The notes beneath the pieces are model-generated. The model had not been told where the DNA came from. It did not search any database and saw nothing but the letters and a program-made list of their open reading frames with translations. The translations under genes and the position numbers were made by a program. Shown piece by piece: positions 7,462 to 16,836 of a DNA stretch of 64,000 nucleotides (its first letter is position 1; each line of letters begins with the position of its first letter). This DNA comes from Bradyrhizobium sp. CB2312 (lineage in GTDB: Bacteria; Pseudomonadota; Alphaproteobacteria; Rhizobiales; Xanthobacteraceae). The stretch is from positions 3,493,501-3,557,500 of the forward strand of contig NZ_CP121668.1 in NCBI RefSeq assembly GCF_029714425.1. Direction: 5' to 3'.

Positions 7462-10248
7462 CTAGCTCTCTTGTTTCCTCAGGAATACGTGGGCGGCGGT
7501 CAAATAACCCACCGCGAATAACAAAAGAACGAGCGCGTTGAAGCTGAGTTCGGAAAAATTGAGCCCTTTGGTGAAGGTGCCGACGCTGATTGGCTGAAAC
7601 CAGGCAGCCGGAAACATCAAGCCAATGAACCTTCCCGCGCCGGTGAGGGATGACACGGGCACGAGCAGACCCGAAAAGTTCACCGTCGGAATAATCGAGA
7701 GAACCGTGGTCGCGAACACGGCCGCAACCTGGGTCTTTGTGAACGTCGAGATGAGCTGCCCGAAAGCGCAAGTGGAGACAACGTAGATCAAAGCGCCGAG
7801 CGCAAGCGCCGCGAAAGAGCCTTTGACCGGGACCTGGAAAACCACCAGTGCCATCAGCACCAGCAGCACGAAGGCCAGCATCCCCACGACCACGTAGGGG
7901 AATAGCTTGCCCAGGAGGAATTCGAGCTTGCTGATGGGGGTGGACCGAAAATTGGCGATCGAGCCGGTCTCGACCTCGCGAACGACGCCGATGGTCGCCA
8001 TGATGGCCGGGATCAGGATCAACATGATCACCACCACGCTTGGCACCATGGAGAACACGCTCTTGAAGGCCTGATTGTAGCGGAAGCGGTTTTCGAGATT
8101 GACCCGTCCCAGATAGACGCTGGAGGGTACGTTGGGGCCGAAGCGCTCTGTGATAAGATCCTGCTCATAACGCAGCAGCAGGCCGTTCACATAACCCTTC
8201 GCGGTCTCGCCGCGGAATGGCATCGCACCGTCGATCGAGAAGGCGACTTCGGGCGATCGCAGGCTCGCCAAATCCCGACCGAACCCGGCAGGGATCTCGA
8301 CGGCGACGGAGACCTCTCCGCTCTTCATGCGCCGTTCGAGCTCCGCCGTGGAACTGATCGGAGGCCGTTCGGCAAAATAGCGCGAACCCGAGAAGCTTTC
8401 GAGCAGCCTGCGGCTTTCCGGGGTCCGGTCCTGATCGAAGGCCGCGTACTTCAGATTCTCGACGTCGAACGTGATGCCATAGCCCATGGCAAACATCATG
8501 ATGACGGGACCGATGAAGGCGAAAGCCAGCCGGAAGGGATCGCGTAAGAGCTCCATGGTTTCGCGCCGCGCATAAGCCCATAGGCGTCCGGGGTCAAACC
8601 GCCTGGACGAGCGGGATGGCGTGGGTGTGGCTGATGCTGCCAGCCCAGTCGGCTCCGCCTGCTCGGCTGGCGCCGTCGCCGGCTTTGGCGGCTCGGAGCC
8701 TTTTTCCTTGCTGGCTCCGCCTGCCTCCTCAAGATAGGAAATGAAGGCATCCTCCAGAGAAGCGCTGTTGCGCTGCTTGACAAGTTCCGTCGGCGCACCG
8801 ACGGCAAGAACCCGCCCCTGATGCATCAACGAGATGCGGTCGCAGCGCTGGGCTTCGTTCATGAAGTGGGTCGACAGAAAGATGGTGACCCCGTCGTTGC
8901 GCGACAGGTCGACGAGCGTGCGCCAGAACGCGTCGCGGGCGACCGGATCGACACCCGAGGTGGGCTCGTCGAGAATGAGCATGAGCGGTCGGTGCAGCAC
9001 GGCCACCGCAAGCTGCAACCGCTGCTTGACGCCAAGCGGCAGGCTCTCCGGCTTGGCGTCGTGTACATCCTTGAGGTCGTATTTTTCCAGTAGTTCCTTG
9101 ATCCGGCCTTCGACCTCATTTGCAGGCAGGTGGTAAAGGTGCGCATGCAGTTCGAGGTTCTGCCGCACCGTCAGCTCGCTATAGAGCGAGAATGCCTGCG
9201 ACATGTAGCCGACGTTCTGGCGCGCCTCCATGTCGTCGGCGGTCATCGGCTTGCCGAACAGCTTGGCCGAACCCTCGGTCACCGGCAGCAGCCCCGTCAT
9301 CATCTTCATGGTCGTGGTTTTGCCGCAGCCGTTCGAGCCGAGGAACCCGAAGATCTCACCGCGTCCGATCTGAACGCTTACATGATCGACGGCGACGAAA
9401 TCGCCGAACCGGCGCGTCAGCCCTTCCGTCTCGATCGCTGGCGTCTTGTCATCGCTTTCGGCCCGGGGTGGCACGACGACGTCCTGATGCTGGCCCCGCT
9501 TTTCCGGCGGCAGCAGGGCAATGAAGGCGTCGTCCAGCGTGCTCTTGTTCGCCTTGGCCAGGATTTCCGTCGGCGCGCCATGCGCGATTACCTTGCCGTC
9601 ATCCATGGCGGCCAGCCAGTCGAACCGGCCCGCCTCGTCCATATAGGCCGTTGCGACGATCACGCTCATTTGCGGCCGCCGCGCACGAATGGAATCGATC
9701 AGCTCCCAGAACTGCCGCCGCGAGAGCGGATCGACGCCCGTCGTCGGCTCATCGAGGATGAGGAGATCCGGATCATGCATGAGCGAGCAGCAGAGACTGA
9801 CCTTCTGCTTCATGCCGCCCGATAGCTTGCCGCATGGACGATCGCCGAACGGGTCCAGCCCGGTGGCCTTCAGCAGCTCGTCAATGCGGGTGCGACGCTC
9901 GGTGGTGCCCTGGCCGAACAGGCGGCCGAAGAAATCGATGTTGTCGAACACGCTGAGCGTCGGGTAGAGATTGCGCCCGAGCCCTTGCGGCATGTAGGCG
10001 ACGCGCCCGTAGCTCGCCCGGCGATGGTGCTCATCCGCCATGTTGCCATCGAGCACCATGACTTTGCCGGTCTGAATTTTGCGAACGCCCGCAATAAGGG
10101 CGAGCAAGGTGGATTTACCGACGCCGTCGGGGCCAATCAATCCGGCCATGCAATTGGCAGGAATCTCGAGCGTGAGATCGTTCAGCGCGAACGCCTTGCC
10201 GTAGCGGTGCGTGACGTGTTCGACCCTGGCGACAACGGTATCCGTCAT
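7462..10248 (-). CDS. rbbA: RbbA-like ABC transporter: two ATPase domains fused to an ABC-2 permease
   Basis: A 928-residue protein, close to the length of E. coli RbbA. It has two nucleotide-binding domains. The first has Walker A GPDGVGKST (39-47), signature LSGGMKQ and Walker B LLILDEPTTGVDP. The second has Walker A GSNGCGKTT (about 300), a variant signature LPLGVKQ and LMLILDEPTSGVDP. A Pro/Ala-rich linker (~520-555) leads to an ABC-2 membrane domain with one early helix, a periplasmic loop and about five C-terminal helices. It would power export with the HlyD partner. E. coli RbbA is also reported to bind ribosomes; whether this one does is unknown. It overlaps the HlyD gene by ATGA, so the two are translationally coupled. 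Confidence 0.9.
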   Translation of the reverse strand: MTDTVVARVEHVTHRYGKAFALNDLTLEIPANCMAGLIGPDGVGKSTLLALIAGVRKIQTGKVMVLDGNMADEHHRRASYGRVAYMPQGLGRNLYPTLSVFDNIDFFGRLFGQGTTERRTRIDELLKATGLDPFGDRPCGKLSGGMKQKVSLCCSLMHDPDLLILDEPTTGVDPLSRRQFWELIDSIRARRPQMSVIVATAYMDEAGRFDWLAAMDDGKVIAHGAPTEILAKANKSTLDDAFIALLPPEKRGQHQDVVVPPRAESDDKTPAIETEGLTRRFGDFVAVDHVSVQIGRGEIFGFLGSNGCGKTTTMKMMTGLLPVTEGSAKLFGKPMTADDMEARQNVGYMSQAFSLYSELTVRQNLELHAHLYHLPANEVEGRIKELLEKYDLKDVHDAKPESLPLGVKQRLQLAVAVLHRPLMLILDEPTSGVDPVARDAFWRTLVDLSRNDGVTIFLSTHFMNEAQRCDRISLMHQGRVLAVGAPTELVKQRNSASLEDAFISYLEEAGGASKEKGSEPPKPATAPAEQAEPTGLAASATPTPSRSSRRFDPGRLWAYARRETMELLRDPFRLAFAFIGPVIMMFAMGYGITFDVENLKYAAFDQDRTPESRRLLESFSGSRYFAERPPISSTAELERRMKSGEVSVAVEIPAGFGRDLASLRSPEVAFSIDGAMPFRGETAKGYVNGLLLRYEQDLITERFGPNVPSSVYLGRVNLENRFRYNQAFKSVFSMVPSVVVIMLILIPAIMATIGVVREVETGSIANFRSTPISKLEFLLGKLFPYVVVGMLAFVLLVLMALVVFQVPVKGSFAALALGALIYVVSTCAFGQLISTFTKTQVAAVFATTVLSIIPTVNFSGLLVPVSSLTGAGRFIGLMFPAAWFQPISVGTFTKGLNFSELSFNALVLLLFAVGYLTAAHVFLRKQES

Positions 10249-11402
10249 TGCGGAAGCTTAACCTCGAGCTCTTTGGGCCAGGCAGTCTTGGGGTCGGTGC
10301 GGACAAAAGCGAGACCGCGCACGCCGGTTTTTACAGACCTGTGATATTGATCCAATACCTTGGGGTCGCCCTGGAGCTTCACGCGGAACATCAGCTTCTC
10401 CCGCTCCTCCGTCGTCTCGACGCTCTTGGGTGTGAACTGTGCCTCGGTGGCTACAAAGCTCACAGTGTTGGGCAGAACATATTGCGGGATCGGATCGAGA
10501 ATGGTTCGGGCCTCGTCGCCGATGGTAAGTCTGCCAGCCTGTTCTGCTGGCAAATAGATCGTCATGTAAACGTCATTCAGATCGAGAATCGTCAGAATGC
10601 GTTGGCCGGGGGAGATCACCTCTCCGGCTCGCGCCAACCGGTACTGCACGCGTCCGCTCCTCGGCGATACCAGAACGAGGTCGACCAGAACGGATTGCAG
10701 CCGTTCAACGTCGGCCTCGGCTGACTTGATCGAGGCCTCAGCTTGCTCACGCTGAGCGGTAGCGGCAACATAAGCCGCGTCGGCCGCTTCGAACCTGTTG
10801 CGTCGCTGGTCGACGACCTGCTGCGCGATATCCCCCTTTTGCAGCAGGGTCTTTCCGCGCTCATAGTCCGTCCTGGAGAATGTCAAATCGCTGTTGCGCT
10901 GCGCGATCAGCGCGACGGCTTCCGCGTTGGCTTGTTTTGCCTTCAGCACCTGCGCCTGTGCGGCGCGCAGCTGGGCTTCGGTTTCCGGTGACGAGAGGGT
11001 ACCGACCACTTGCCCCGCCGTGACCTCGTCGCCCTCATCAACAGTCAGCGTCGCCAGTCGGCCACCGTATTTCGCCGCTACGTCCACCTGCGTCGCTTCG
11101 ATACGGCCGTTGGTCTTCACGATCCCTTCGGGCATGTCGCGGCCGCGCAGGTGATTGATCAGCGTTTCGACCGCTTTCTTTGCATCTTCAATAGGCTTGG
11201 GCGGCTTACCTTGCGCGTTGGCCCTGGCGACCAAGAGAACGTGATCAGAAACGCCCAGCGCGGATGCCGTCACCAGTGCGGCCATACAAGCCGCAACGGC
11301 AATGGCGGATACGAAGCGAACAGATGGCCGGCCGGCCAACAGTTTCTCAGACTTCTCTCGCAGCGATCCAAAGTCGCGCGACGATCCAGGATCTGCAGGC
11401 AC
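10245..11402 (-). CDS. yhiI: HlyD-family membrane fusion protein (YhiI-like)
   Basis: A 385-residue periplasmic adaptor anchored by one N-terminal helix (about residues 28-50, AIAVAACMAALVTASALGV). The HlyD/biotinyl-lipoyl domain is visible as TNGRIEATQVDVAAKYGGRL, GDEVTAGQVVG and later SPRSGRVQYRLARAGEVISPGQ. A long coiled coil lies between them (AQVLKAKQANAEAVALIAQR and following). It is the first gene of the export operon, with a FixK/FNR box centred 119 bp upstream. It would link the inner-membrane pump to an outer-membrane channel encoded elsewhere. Confidence 0.9.
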   Translation of the reverse strand: MPADPGSSRDFGSLREKSEKLLAGRPSVRFVSAIAVAACMAALVTASALGVSDHVLLVARANAQGKPPKPIEDAKKAVETLINHLRGRDMPEGIVKTNGRIEATQVDVAAKYGGRLATLTVDEGDEVTAGQVVGTLSSPETEAQLRAAQAQVLKAKQANAEAVALIAQRNSDLTFSRTDYERGKTLLQKGDIAQQVVDQRRNRFEAADAAYVAATAQREQAEASIKSAEADVERLQSVLVDLVLVSPRSGRVQYRLARAGEVISPGQRILTILDLNDVYMTIYLPAEQAGRLTIGDEARTILDPIPQYVLPNTVSFVATEAQFTPKSVETTEEREKLMFRVKLQGDPKVLDQYHRSVKTGVRGLAFVRTDPKTAWPKELEVKLPQ

Positions 11403-11514
11403 GATGTTCTCCCGCTAACTCGATTTGACGAAATGCACGAGGGGCTTTCACGCGAACTCGGCTTGTGCAGTGCTATTGACGCCAGTCACCCTACGTGAAA
11501 GAGGGGAAAGGCCC

Positions 11515-11528
11515 TTGATTCATGTCAA
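11515..11528. promoter_or_regulatory. FixK/FNR-like box TTGATTCATGTCAA
   Basis: It matches TTGA-N6-TCAA, upstream of the yhiI-rbbA-yhhJ operon. Nothing else is seen in the gap 11403-11695. Confidence 0.65.
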
Positions 11529-11695
11529 GCAATCGTCTGACGATCGCAAACAGCATTGATCTCGTGCTGGAGCTTAAGGCGCCGAGATATAGGGCGGGTT
11601 CGAATTTCTGCTGGAGCGGCCCAACAAGAATGTCCGTTGGATGGCGTAGATGGTGCCGCACAGACGATCCTTCTTCTGAAGGAGCTAAATCGCAG

Positions 11696-11986
11696 TCACG
11701 TCTCCGCAGGCGGGATATGATCGATATAGTCCGGGTGCAAGGATACAGGAGACTTGTAACCGTCAAACTGGACCCGAATACTGTTGTTTTGGCGGCTGCG
11801 GCCGATGACGAAGCCCGTCCTCTCCGCATATCGCGGGCAATGCGCCATACCGAGTCGGCTCATCCTGATCCGTGTCCCTTCAATGAGGGACGCTGCCTGG
11901 GAGCTCGCGGCTTCAGTTCGCCGAGCTGGCCAAAGTGGAGCACGAACGATTGATCGTGAAGCTTGCGCTCGTTGCGTCTTGTTCAT
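11696..11986 (-). CDS. small hypothetical protein of a rhizobial SH3-like type
   Basis: The frame is 96 residues, but the conserved-looking part begins near residue 36: GTRIRMSRLGMAHCPRYAER, then GFVIGRSRQNNSIRVQFDGY and LHPDYI. This pattern (charged start, CPR, VVVGRS, beta-rich, DYI end) recurs in short rhizobial proteins of 60-70 residues that look like small SH3-type barrels. The true start is uncertain; an internal start would give about 65 residues. Function unknown. Confidence 0.5.
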   Translation of the reverse strand: MNKTQRAQASRSIVRAPLWPARRTEAASSQAASLIEGTRIRMSRLGMAHCPRYAERTGFVIGRSRQNNSIRVQFDGYKSPVSLHPDYIDHIPPAET

Positions 11987-12144
11987 GCCTTTCCTCGAAC
12001 ACCGCCAATCAAATTTGCGCGCCGCCCCGGTTACGGCAGGTCAGGCCAACTGCTCTGTAGGCACGACGAGGCCCGCAACCGTGGTGTCGGAATCAACGTC
12101 ACAGGTCCCCATGGCCCGACAAGCTCATTTTGAATGCCTCGAAT

Positions 12145-12795
12145 CTAGAGCTTCATTTCCGGTACGTCGTTGGGGATGAACAGATCAGCTTCGGTCGCAG
12201 CAATCACCTGCGCAACACTCACACCGGGCGCGGTTTCCAGTAGCGTGATGCGTCCGTCGGGAAATCCGATGACGGCAAGATCAGTGACGACGAGATCGAT
12301 CGAGCGTGCGGAGGTGAGCGGCAATGTGCATTTCCGCACTATCTTCGATGCCCCCTTTGCCGCGTGTTGCATCGACACAATCACCCGCTTGGCGCCTGTC
12401 ACCAAGTCCATGGCGCCTCCCATGCCTGGCACCATCTTGCCCGGAATCATCCAGTTGGCGAGGTGACCTTCGGCATCGACTTGGAGTGCGCCGAGCACGC
12501 TGATGGTGACGTGCCCGCCGCGGATCAAACCGAACGACATCGCGCTGTCAAAGGTGCAGGCGCCTGGCAGAGCGCTGATCGGACGCCCGCCGGCATCGGT
12601 CAAGAGAGGATGGGCCATGCCGTGCTCAGGGACCGGCGCGCCGCCGATCAAGCCGTTTTCCGACTGGAAGAATACCTGGAGACGCGGCCGAACGTAGTTC
12701 GCCACGAGGGTCGGGATCCCAATTCCGAGATTGACGAGATCTCCGGATCGAAGTTCGAGCGCAACGCGCCGTGCGATCAGCGATTGTGCGTCCAT
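12145..12795 (-). CDS. 3-oxoacid-type CoA-transferase, subunit B
   Basis: A 216-residue beta subunit of a class I CoA-transferase. It has GIGIPTLVANYV (24-35) and the catalytic glutamate motif QSENGLIG (E46). GGAMDLVTGAKRVIV and LTSARSIDLVVTDLAVI are typical of the SCOT/PcaJ/AtoA subunit. With subunit A it moves CoA between a short-chain acyl-CoA (acetoacetate, 3-oxoadipate or butyrate type) and succinate or acetate. It starts 3 bp after subunit A stops, so they form one operon. The substrate cannot be fixed from sequence; context favours a short-chain acid role. Confidence 0.9.
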   Translation of the reverse strand: MDAQSLIARRVALELRSGDLVNLGIGIPTLVANYVRPRLQVFFQSENGLIGGAPVPEHGMAHPLLTDAGGRPISALPGACTFDSAMSFGLIRGGHVTISVLGALQVDAEGHLANWMIPGKMVPGMGGAMDLVTGAKRVIVSMQHAAKGASKIVRKCTLPLTSARSIDLVVTDLAVIGFPDGRITLLETAPGVSVAQVIAATEADLFIPNDVPEMKL

Positions 12796-12798
12796 GGG

Positions 12799-13446
12799 TC
12801 ATCCGTTGGTTACGAGATAGTCGACAAGCGGCGCCGGGGTGATGACTTGATCCGGTGGGATCACGCCGACGGGAACGATGTTTTCAGCGGTGACAATCAC
12901 TTTGTCAGCGGCCATCGCCATCACGGGGTTGAAATTGCGCGCAGTGAGCACGTAAGTCAGGTTACCCAGGTGATCGGCAACGAATGCATCAATCAGGGCG
13001 AAGTCTGCGCGCAAACTGGTCTCGAGCAGGAAGGTCTTGCCGCCGAGCTGCAGCTTTTGCTTGCCTTCCTCGACAATCGTTCCGACGCCTGTGGGCGTCA
13101 GCACGCCCCCAAGCCCGCAGCCCCCGGCGCGGATGCGCTCCACCAGCGTGCCCTGCGGCACAAGATCAATCGAGATCTGCTTGGCCAACATCTGCTGTTG
13201 GGCCTTTGGGTTGAGACCGATATGGCTCGCCGTCAGGGTCGACACCAGGCCAGCGTCGATCAGTTTTCCGACACCCTCGCCGGGAATCCCAGCGTCGTTG
13301 CAGATCAAGTTTAGCCGCGACTTGTGCTGTCTGACCAGTTCATCGACCAGTCGCTCTGGCGTGCCGACGGCCATGAATCCGCCGACCATGATCGTCGCGC
13401 CCTCGGGGATCATCGCGACCGCTTCTTCCACAGAGACGCTTCTCAT
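12799..13446 (-). CDS. 3-oxoacid-type CoA-transferase, subunit A
   Basis: A 215-residue alpha subunit. The frame is open to 13578, but ATG 13446 (MRSVSVEEAVAMIPEG) has GGAG 8 bases upstream and gives the family's normal N-terminus. Motifs are GATIMVGGFMAVGTPERLV, the glycine-rich GCGLGGVLTPTGVGT (CoA-binding loop), and GKTFLLETSLRADFALI. It lies 55 bp after the DUF3141 gene on the same strand and probably shares its transcript from the box at 15904. Confidence 0.9.
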   Translation of the reverse strand: MRSVSVEEAVAMIPEGATIMVGGFMAVGTPERLVDELVRQHKSRLNLICNDAGIPGEGVGKLIDAGLVSTLTASHIGLNPKAQQQMLAKQISIDLVPQGTLVERIRAGGCGLGGVLTPTGVGTIVEEGKQKLQLGGKTFLLETSLRADFALIDAFVADHLGNLTYVLTARNFNPVMAMAADKVIVTAENIVPVGVIPPDQVITPAPLVDYLVTNG

Positions 13447-13501
13447 GTGACGACTCCACGGAGACGGCAGCGTGGCGTGCCGTTCGCATCCATTAAACGT
13501 T

Positions 13502-15817
13502 TCAGCCGGCCAGACTTGCCGGGCTTCGATTTGTCCGCGCCTCACCCCGGTTTTCGGGATGCAGCCCGGCAGCGTCATCGGTCAGAAGCTCTAAGACCTG
13601 GCCTAATCGCCTCTGCGCATCCGGGCGGAGCTTGCCGATCGATGCAACGGTTTCGTGGAGCAAGTCGGAGAAAGCGCGACGTGCCGCCGCATCCGCGGGC
13701 AGGAGCCGCGGCAGGGCCTCAATTGCAGCGCGTTCGTCCACGCCCAGGATGGCCCACTGTTCACGCAAGGTCGCCTTGAAATCGGCCTCGGAGACTTCCG
13801 GGTATGCCAGAAGCAGCTTGCGCAGGGAATCGAATGTGCGCTCGTCAATCCGATGCTGGGCCTTGCCGATATAGACCAACACCCGTGCCGCAGCATCGAA
13901 CACGTTACCCTGAGCAATCCGTCCCTTCAGACGAAGCTTCTCGTTCTCGGCTGCAGCCCTAACAAAGGGCAGCGTTCCGGGCCGCGGGCGGGGCGAACCG
14001 TCATTGACAGAGATCCCACACGCTGCCTGGACCAAGGGCGAGCCGTAGACCGCGTGAAAGCTGCGCTCGACCATTTCGTCTCGCAGGTCACGGTAGAGAT
14101 TGAGCGCGTCCACCATTGATTTCGAGAAGTTCTGCTGCACCGCGAGGAGGGGGTTGTCGCTGGATGCGGGGGTGCGCTGCGCTCTGACATAGTCTGCGGC
14201 TGATGCTACTCCTCGCATCACCGGGTTCCTGTCAGACGGGAGCGAATAGCCAAGCCGCAGCGGATTCAGCTCAACAACCGCGGCCGCAACCTGTGGACCG
14301 CTCGCCATCTTAATCCATGGCTGCAGGAATGTCTGATAGAGGGCGTTGTTGAGATCCGAAATGCGTGCGGCAGCAGCGAATTCCCGCTCGTCCTGACCCG
14401 AGTTGCAGCCCAGCGCGCGGATGTCGTCGAGAGTGCGGTTCTCGATGGACAGATCGAAGTCGACAGCCTTTCCCGGGGTGGGGGCATCCGAGCCCGGCTT
14501 CGCCGTGATCACGATCTCGTAGAGTCCCGGGGGCATTGCATCGATGAGTTCCATGTTGTTGATGAACTCTGCATGGTTCTTTGCGGCCACCTGGGTGCCG
14601 ACGAAAATGGCCAAATGGCCGACCTTGGGATCGATGGCATAAAAGATCCTCTGTCCGCATTGCTGGATTTCCTCCACGCTTTGGTAGTTGTCGAGAATCC
14701 AGTCGAGCGCCTGCTGTGGTGGCGTGATGTTATCACCGTGCGAGCAGAAGCAGACGATAGGGGTCTTGATCTCACGCATATCGAGACAAGTGCCGTCGCT
14801 GGTGACGATCTGGCCAGTCGAGAATCTGTTGCCGATAAAGAGATTGTCGACCATCCACTGCATCTCGTCGCCACGCAACACGACAAAATCTCCCCACCAC
14901 TTCTCGAACTGCAGATAGCGGTCCTTCTCCTGCTCCGGATTGACCCAGACATTGTATTGCTTAGTCCAGAACGTGTTCGCGGGGTTGAGATTGTCGAAGT
15001 TGCCGACCAGCCAGGCGGCATCGAAGATGCCGCCTCCCATATCGCTCATCATGCGATCGAGCCAGCTTCCGCCATACCAGCCGCCGAGATAGCGCATGGC
15101 ATTCTTGCCACGCACCCCGGCCCAGTAAGACAGCGGCGTTCCAGCAAGCACCATGGGTCCGACCACGTCGGGACGCATGCAAGCGGCCATCATCGCGTGC
15201 CAGCCGGCTTGGCAATTGCCGAACACGAAAGGCTTGCCGAGGGCGTCCGGGTGCAGTTCGGCGACCTTCTCAATGAAGACGGTAAATGCGCGTGCGACGT
15301 CCTCAATTCGCTGCCCCTCCACTGGAGTAGCCGTAAAGGCAGCGAAGTAGACAGGATGCCCGGCCCTGAATGCCTCGCCGATTTCGCTCAACTGTTTGAA
15401 GCCGCCAATTCCGGGGCCCTGGCCGGCGCGCGGATCTATCACGAAGACCGGACGTTTGCGGGCGTCGATCTCGACGCCCTCCGGGGGAATAATGCGCAGC
15501 AGCGAGTAGTTGACCGGATGGGACAGCTCGTCGCCGCGCATCACCAATTCGCTGTCATACATCAGGACCGAACTCACCCCGTGCGCGAACATGTCTTCAT
15601 GCTGATTGCCGCGTTCGCGCAGGATGTCCAGGAACAGAATGGACCTCTGCCAGAAGTCGCGCACATACTCACTGACTGCGTTCGGCGGAACAGATTTCTC
15701 CCAAATACGCACATGCTCACCGATAGTTGTCGGCGCCACCTTGCTCACCCGTCCGGATAATTCATCGAGTATTTTTGGCGGGGCTAGAACCTGGAGTTGG
15801 TCAAGGAATTGGGCCAC
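13502..15817 (-). CDS. DUF3141 protein: PhaC-like alpha/beta hydrolase with C-terminal helical domain
   Basis: A 771-residue protein. Residues ~100-440 form an alpha/beta-hydrolase fold like polyhydroxyalkanoate synthases. The nucleophile elbow is FGNCQAGW with cysteine C202, where lipases have Ser. An Asp in CFCSHGDNITPP and a His in KVGHLAIF complete a triad. The C-terminal ~150 residues are helical and resemble a TerB-like tellurite-resistance domain. Family members occur near acyl-CoA and phosphotransacetylase genes; the reaction has not been defined to my knowledge. It could act on hydroxyacyl-CoA or on PHA. A FixK/FNR box lies 93 bp upstream. A degraded second copy lies at 21930-22145. 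Confidence 0.85.
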   Translation of the reverse strand: MAQFLDQLQVLAPPKILDELSGRVSKVAPTTIGEHVRIWEKSVPPNAVSEYVRDFWQRSILFLDILRERGNQHEDMFAHGVSSVLMYDSELVMRGDELSHPVNYSLLRIIPPEGVEIDARKRPVFVIDPRAGQGPGIGGFKQLSEIGEAFRAGHPVYFAAFTATPVEGQRIEDVARAFTVFIEKVAELHPDALGKPFVFGNCQAGWHAMMAACMRPDVVGPMVLAGTPLSYWAGVRGKNAMRYLGGWYGGSWLDRMMSDMGGGIFDAAWLVGNFDNLNPANTFWTKQYNVWVNPEQEKDRYLQFEKWWGDFVVLRGDEMQWMVDNLFIGNRFSTGQIVTSDGTCLDMREIKTPIVCFCSHGDNITPPQQALDWILDNYQSVEEIQQCGQRIFYAIDPKVGHLAIFVGTQVAAKNHAEFINNMELIDAMPPGLYEIVITAKPGSDAPTPGKAVDFDLSIENRTLDDIRALGCNSGQDEREFAAAARISDLNNALYQTFLQPWIKMASGPQVAAAVVELNPLRLGYSLPSDRNPVMRGVASAADYVRAQRTPASSDNPLLAVQQNFSKSMVDALNLYRDLRDEMVERSFHAVYGSPLVQAACGISVNDGSPRPRPGTLPFVRAAAENEKLRLKGRIAQGNVFDAAARVLVYIGKAQHRIDERTFDSLRKLLLAYPEVSEADFKATLREQWAILGVDERAAIEALPRLLPADAAARRAFSDLLHETVASIGKLRPDAQRRLGQVLELLTDDAAGLHPENRGEARTNRSPASLAG

Positions 15818-15903
15818 TTGCGTTCTCCATGATGGAAGCCAATAGCGCGTCTTCAGTGAGCGCGAGGATGCTCATCATATATTCTGCAGTGAGCTGAGGC
15901 TCG

Positions 15904-15917
15904 TTGACCGAAATCAA
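15904..15917. promoter_or_regulatory. FixK/FNR-like box TTGACCGAAATCAA
   Basis: It matches TTGA-N6-TCAA in the gap between fabI and the DUF3141 gene. It is 93 bp upstream of the DUF3141 start and would also drive the CoA-transferase genes. Confidence 0.65.
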
Positions 15918-16032
15918 TCCGGTTGCTCGCCCGATCTACCCGCGTACCGTCCTGCGAATTGAAGTTGTCCCGGGTGACCGCGCAGCGGCCGCTCCGGTCC
16001 GTCAGTACCGCTGTCCTGGAGCCTGGCGGCTG

Positions 16033-16812
16033 CTAGCCGACGATATGGTACCCTCCATCGACGTAGATGGTTCCTCCCGTCATGAGCCTAGCGTAGTCGG
16101 TCGCGAGGTACGCCGCGGCCGCGCCGACGTCGTCGATAGTCACGAGACGGTGCGCGGGTGCAAGCGCCGCGACGTATTCCAGCAATTCGTCGAACTCCTC
16201 GATCCCCGAGGCAGCGCGCGTCATGACCGAGCCTGGCGAGATTGCGTGCACGCGAATTCCGCGCGGGCCGAGCTCCGAAGCGAGATAGCGCACTGCGCCT
16301 TCCAGGGCGGCCTTGACCGGCCCCATCACGTTGTAGTGCTCGATGACTTTCTCTGCCCCATAGTAGCTCATCGCCAGGATGGTGCCCCCATCGTGCATCA
16401 TCGGAGCCGCAAGATGCGCCATCCGTATGAAGGAATAGCAGGAAACTTCCATCGTTTGCAGGAAGCCACCGCGAGAGCACTGAGAGAGCGGAGCGTGGAG
16501 ATCCTGCTTTGGGGCCGCCGTAATCGAATGCAGCGCAAAATCGAGGCTTCCCCAGGTTTGCTCAGCGACCTGGAATACATGCTCCAGTTGCCCCGGCACT
16601 CTCACGTCGCACGGCTCGACAATGGAAGCTTCGAGAGCCCTGGCAAGTGGCTCGACAGATGGTCTCGCCTTGTCATTGGTATACGTTACGCCGATCTCGG
16701 CGCCGAGCCCGCGAAAAACCTGAGCGCAACCATAGGCGATGGAATGCTCGTTTGCGATGCCGAGAATAATCCCTTTCTTCCCGGCAAGGGGACGCGCCGT
16801 GAAGTCGAACAT
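16033..16812 (-). CDS. fabI: FabI-type enoyl reductase
   Basis: A 259-residue short-chain dehydrogenase of the FabI class. The cofactor motif is GIANEHSIAYG (18-28). The active-site set is Y150, Y160 and K167 in SYYGAEKV..HYNVMGPVK, matching Y146/Y156/K163 of E. coli FabI. RGIRVHAISPGSVMTRAASGI follows. FabI reduces trans-2-enoyl-ACP with NAD(P)H. Because it sits 24 bp after a MaoC hydratase-phosphotransacylase fusion, this copy may be a dedicated paralogue for a short-chain substrate such as crotonyl-CoA rather than the housekeeping enzyme (inference). Confidence 0.9.
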   Translation of the reverse strand: MFDFTARPLAGKKGIILGIANEHSIAYGCAQVFRGLGAEIGVTYTNDKARPSVEPLARALEASIVEPCDVRVPGQLEHVFQVAEQTWGSLDFALHSITAAPKQDLHAPLSQCSRGGFLQTMEVSCYSFIRMAHLAAPMMHDGGTILAMSYYGAEKVIEHYNVMGPVKAALEGAVRYLASELGPRGIRVHAISPGSVMTRAASGIEEFDELLEYVAALAPAHRLVTIDDVGAAAAYLATDYARLMTGGTIYVDGGYHIVG

Positions 16813-16836
16813 TGTGAACTCCCTAGGCTGAAGGGT

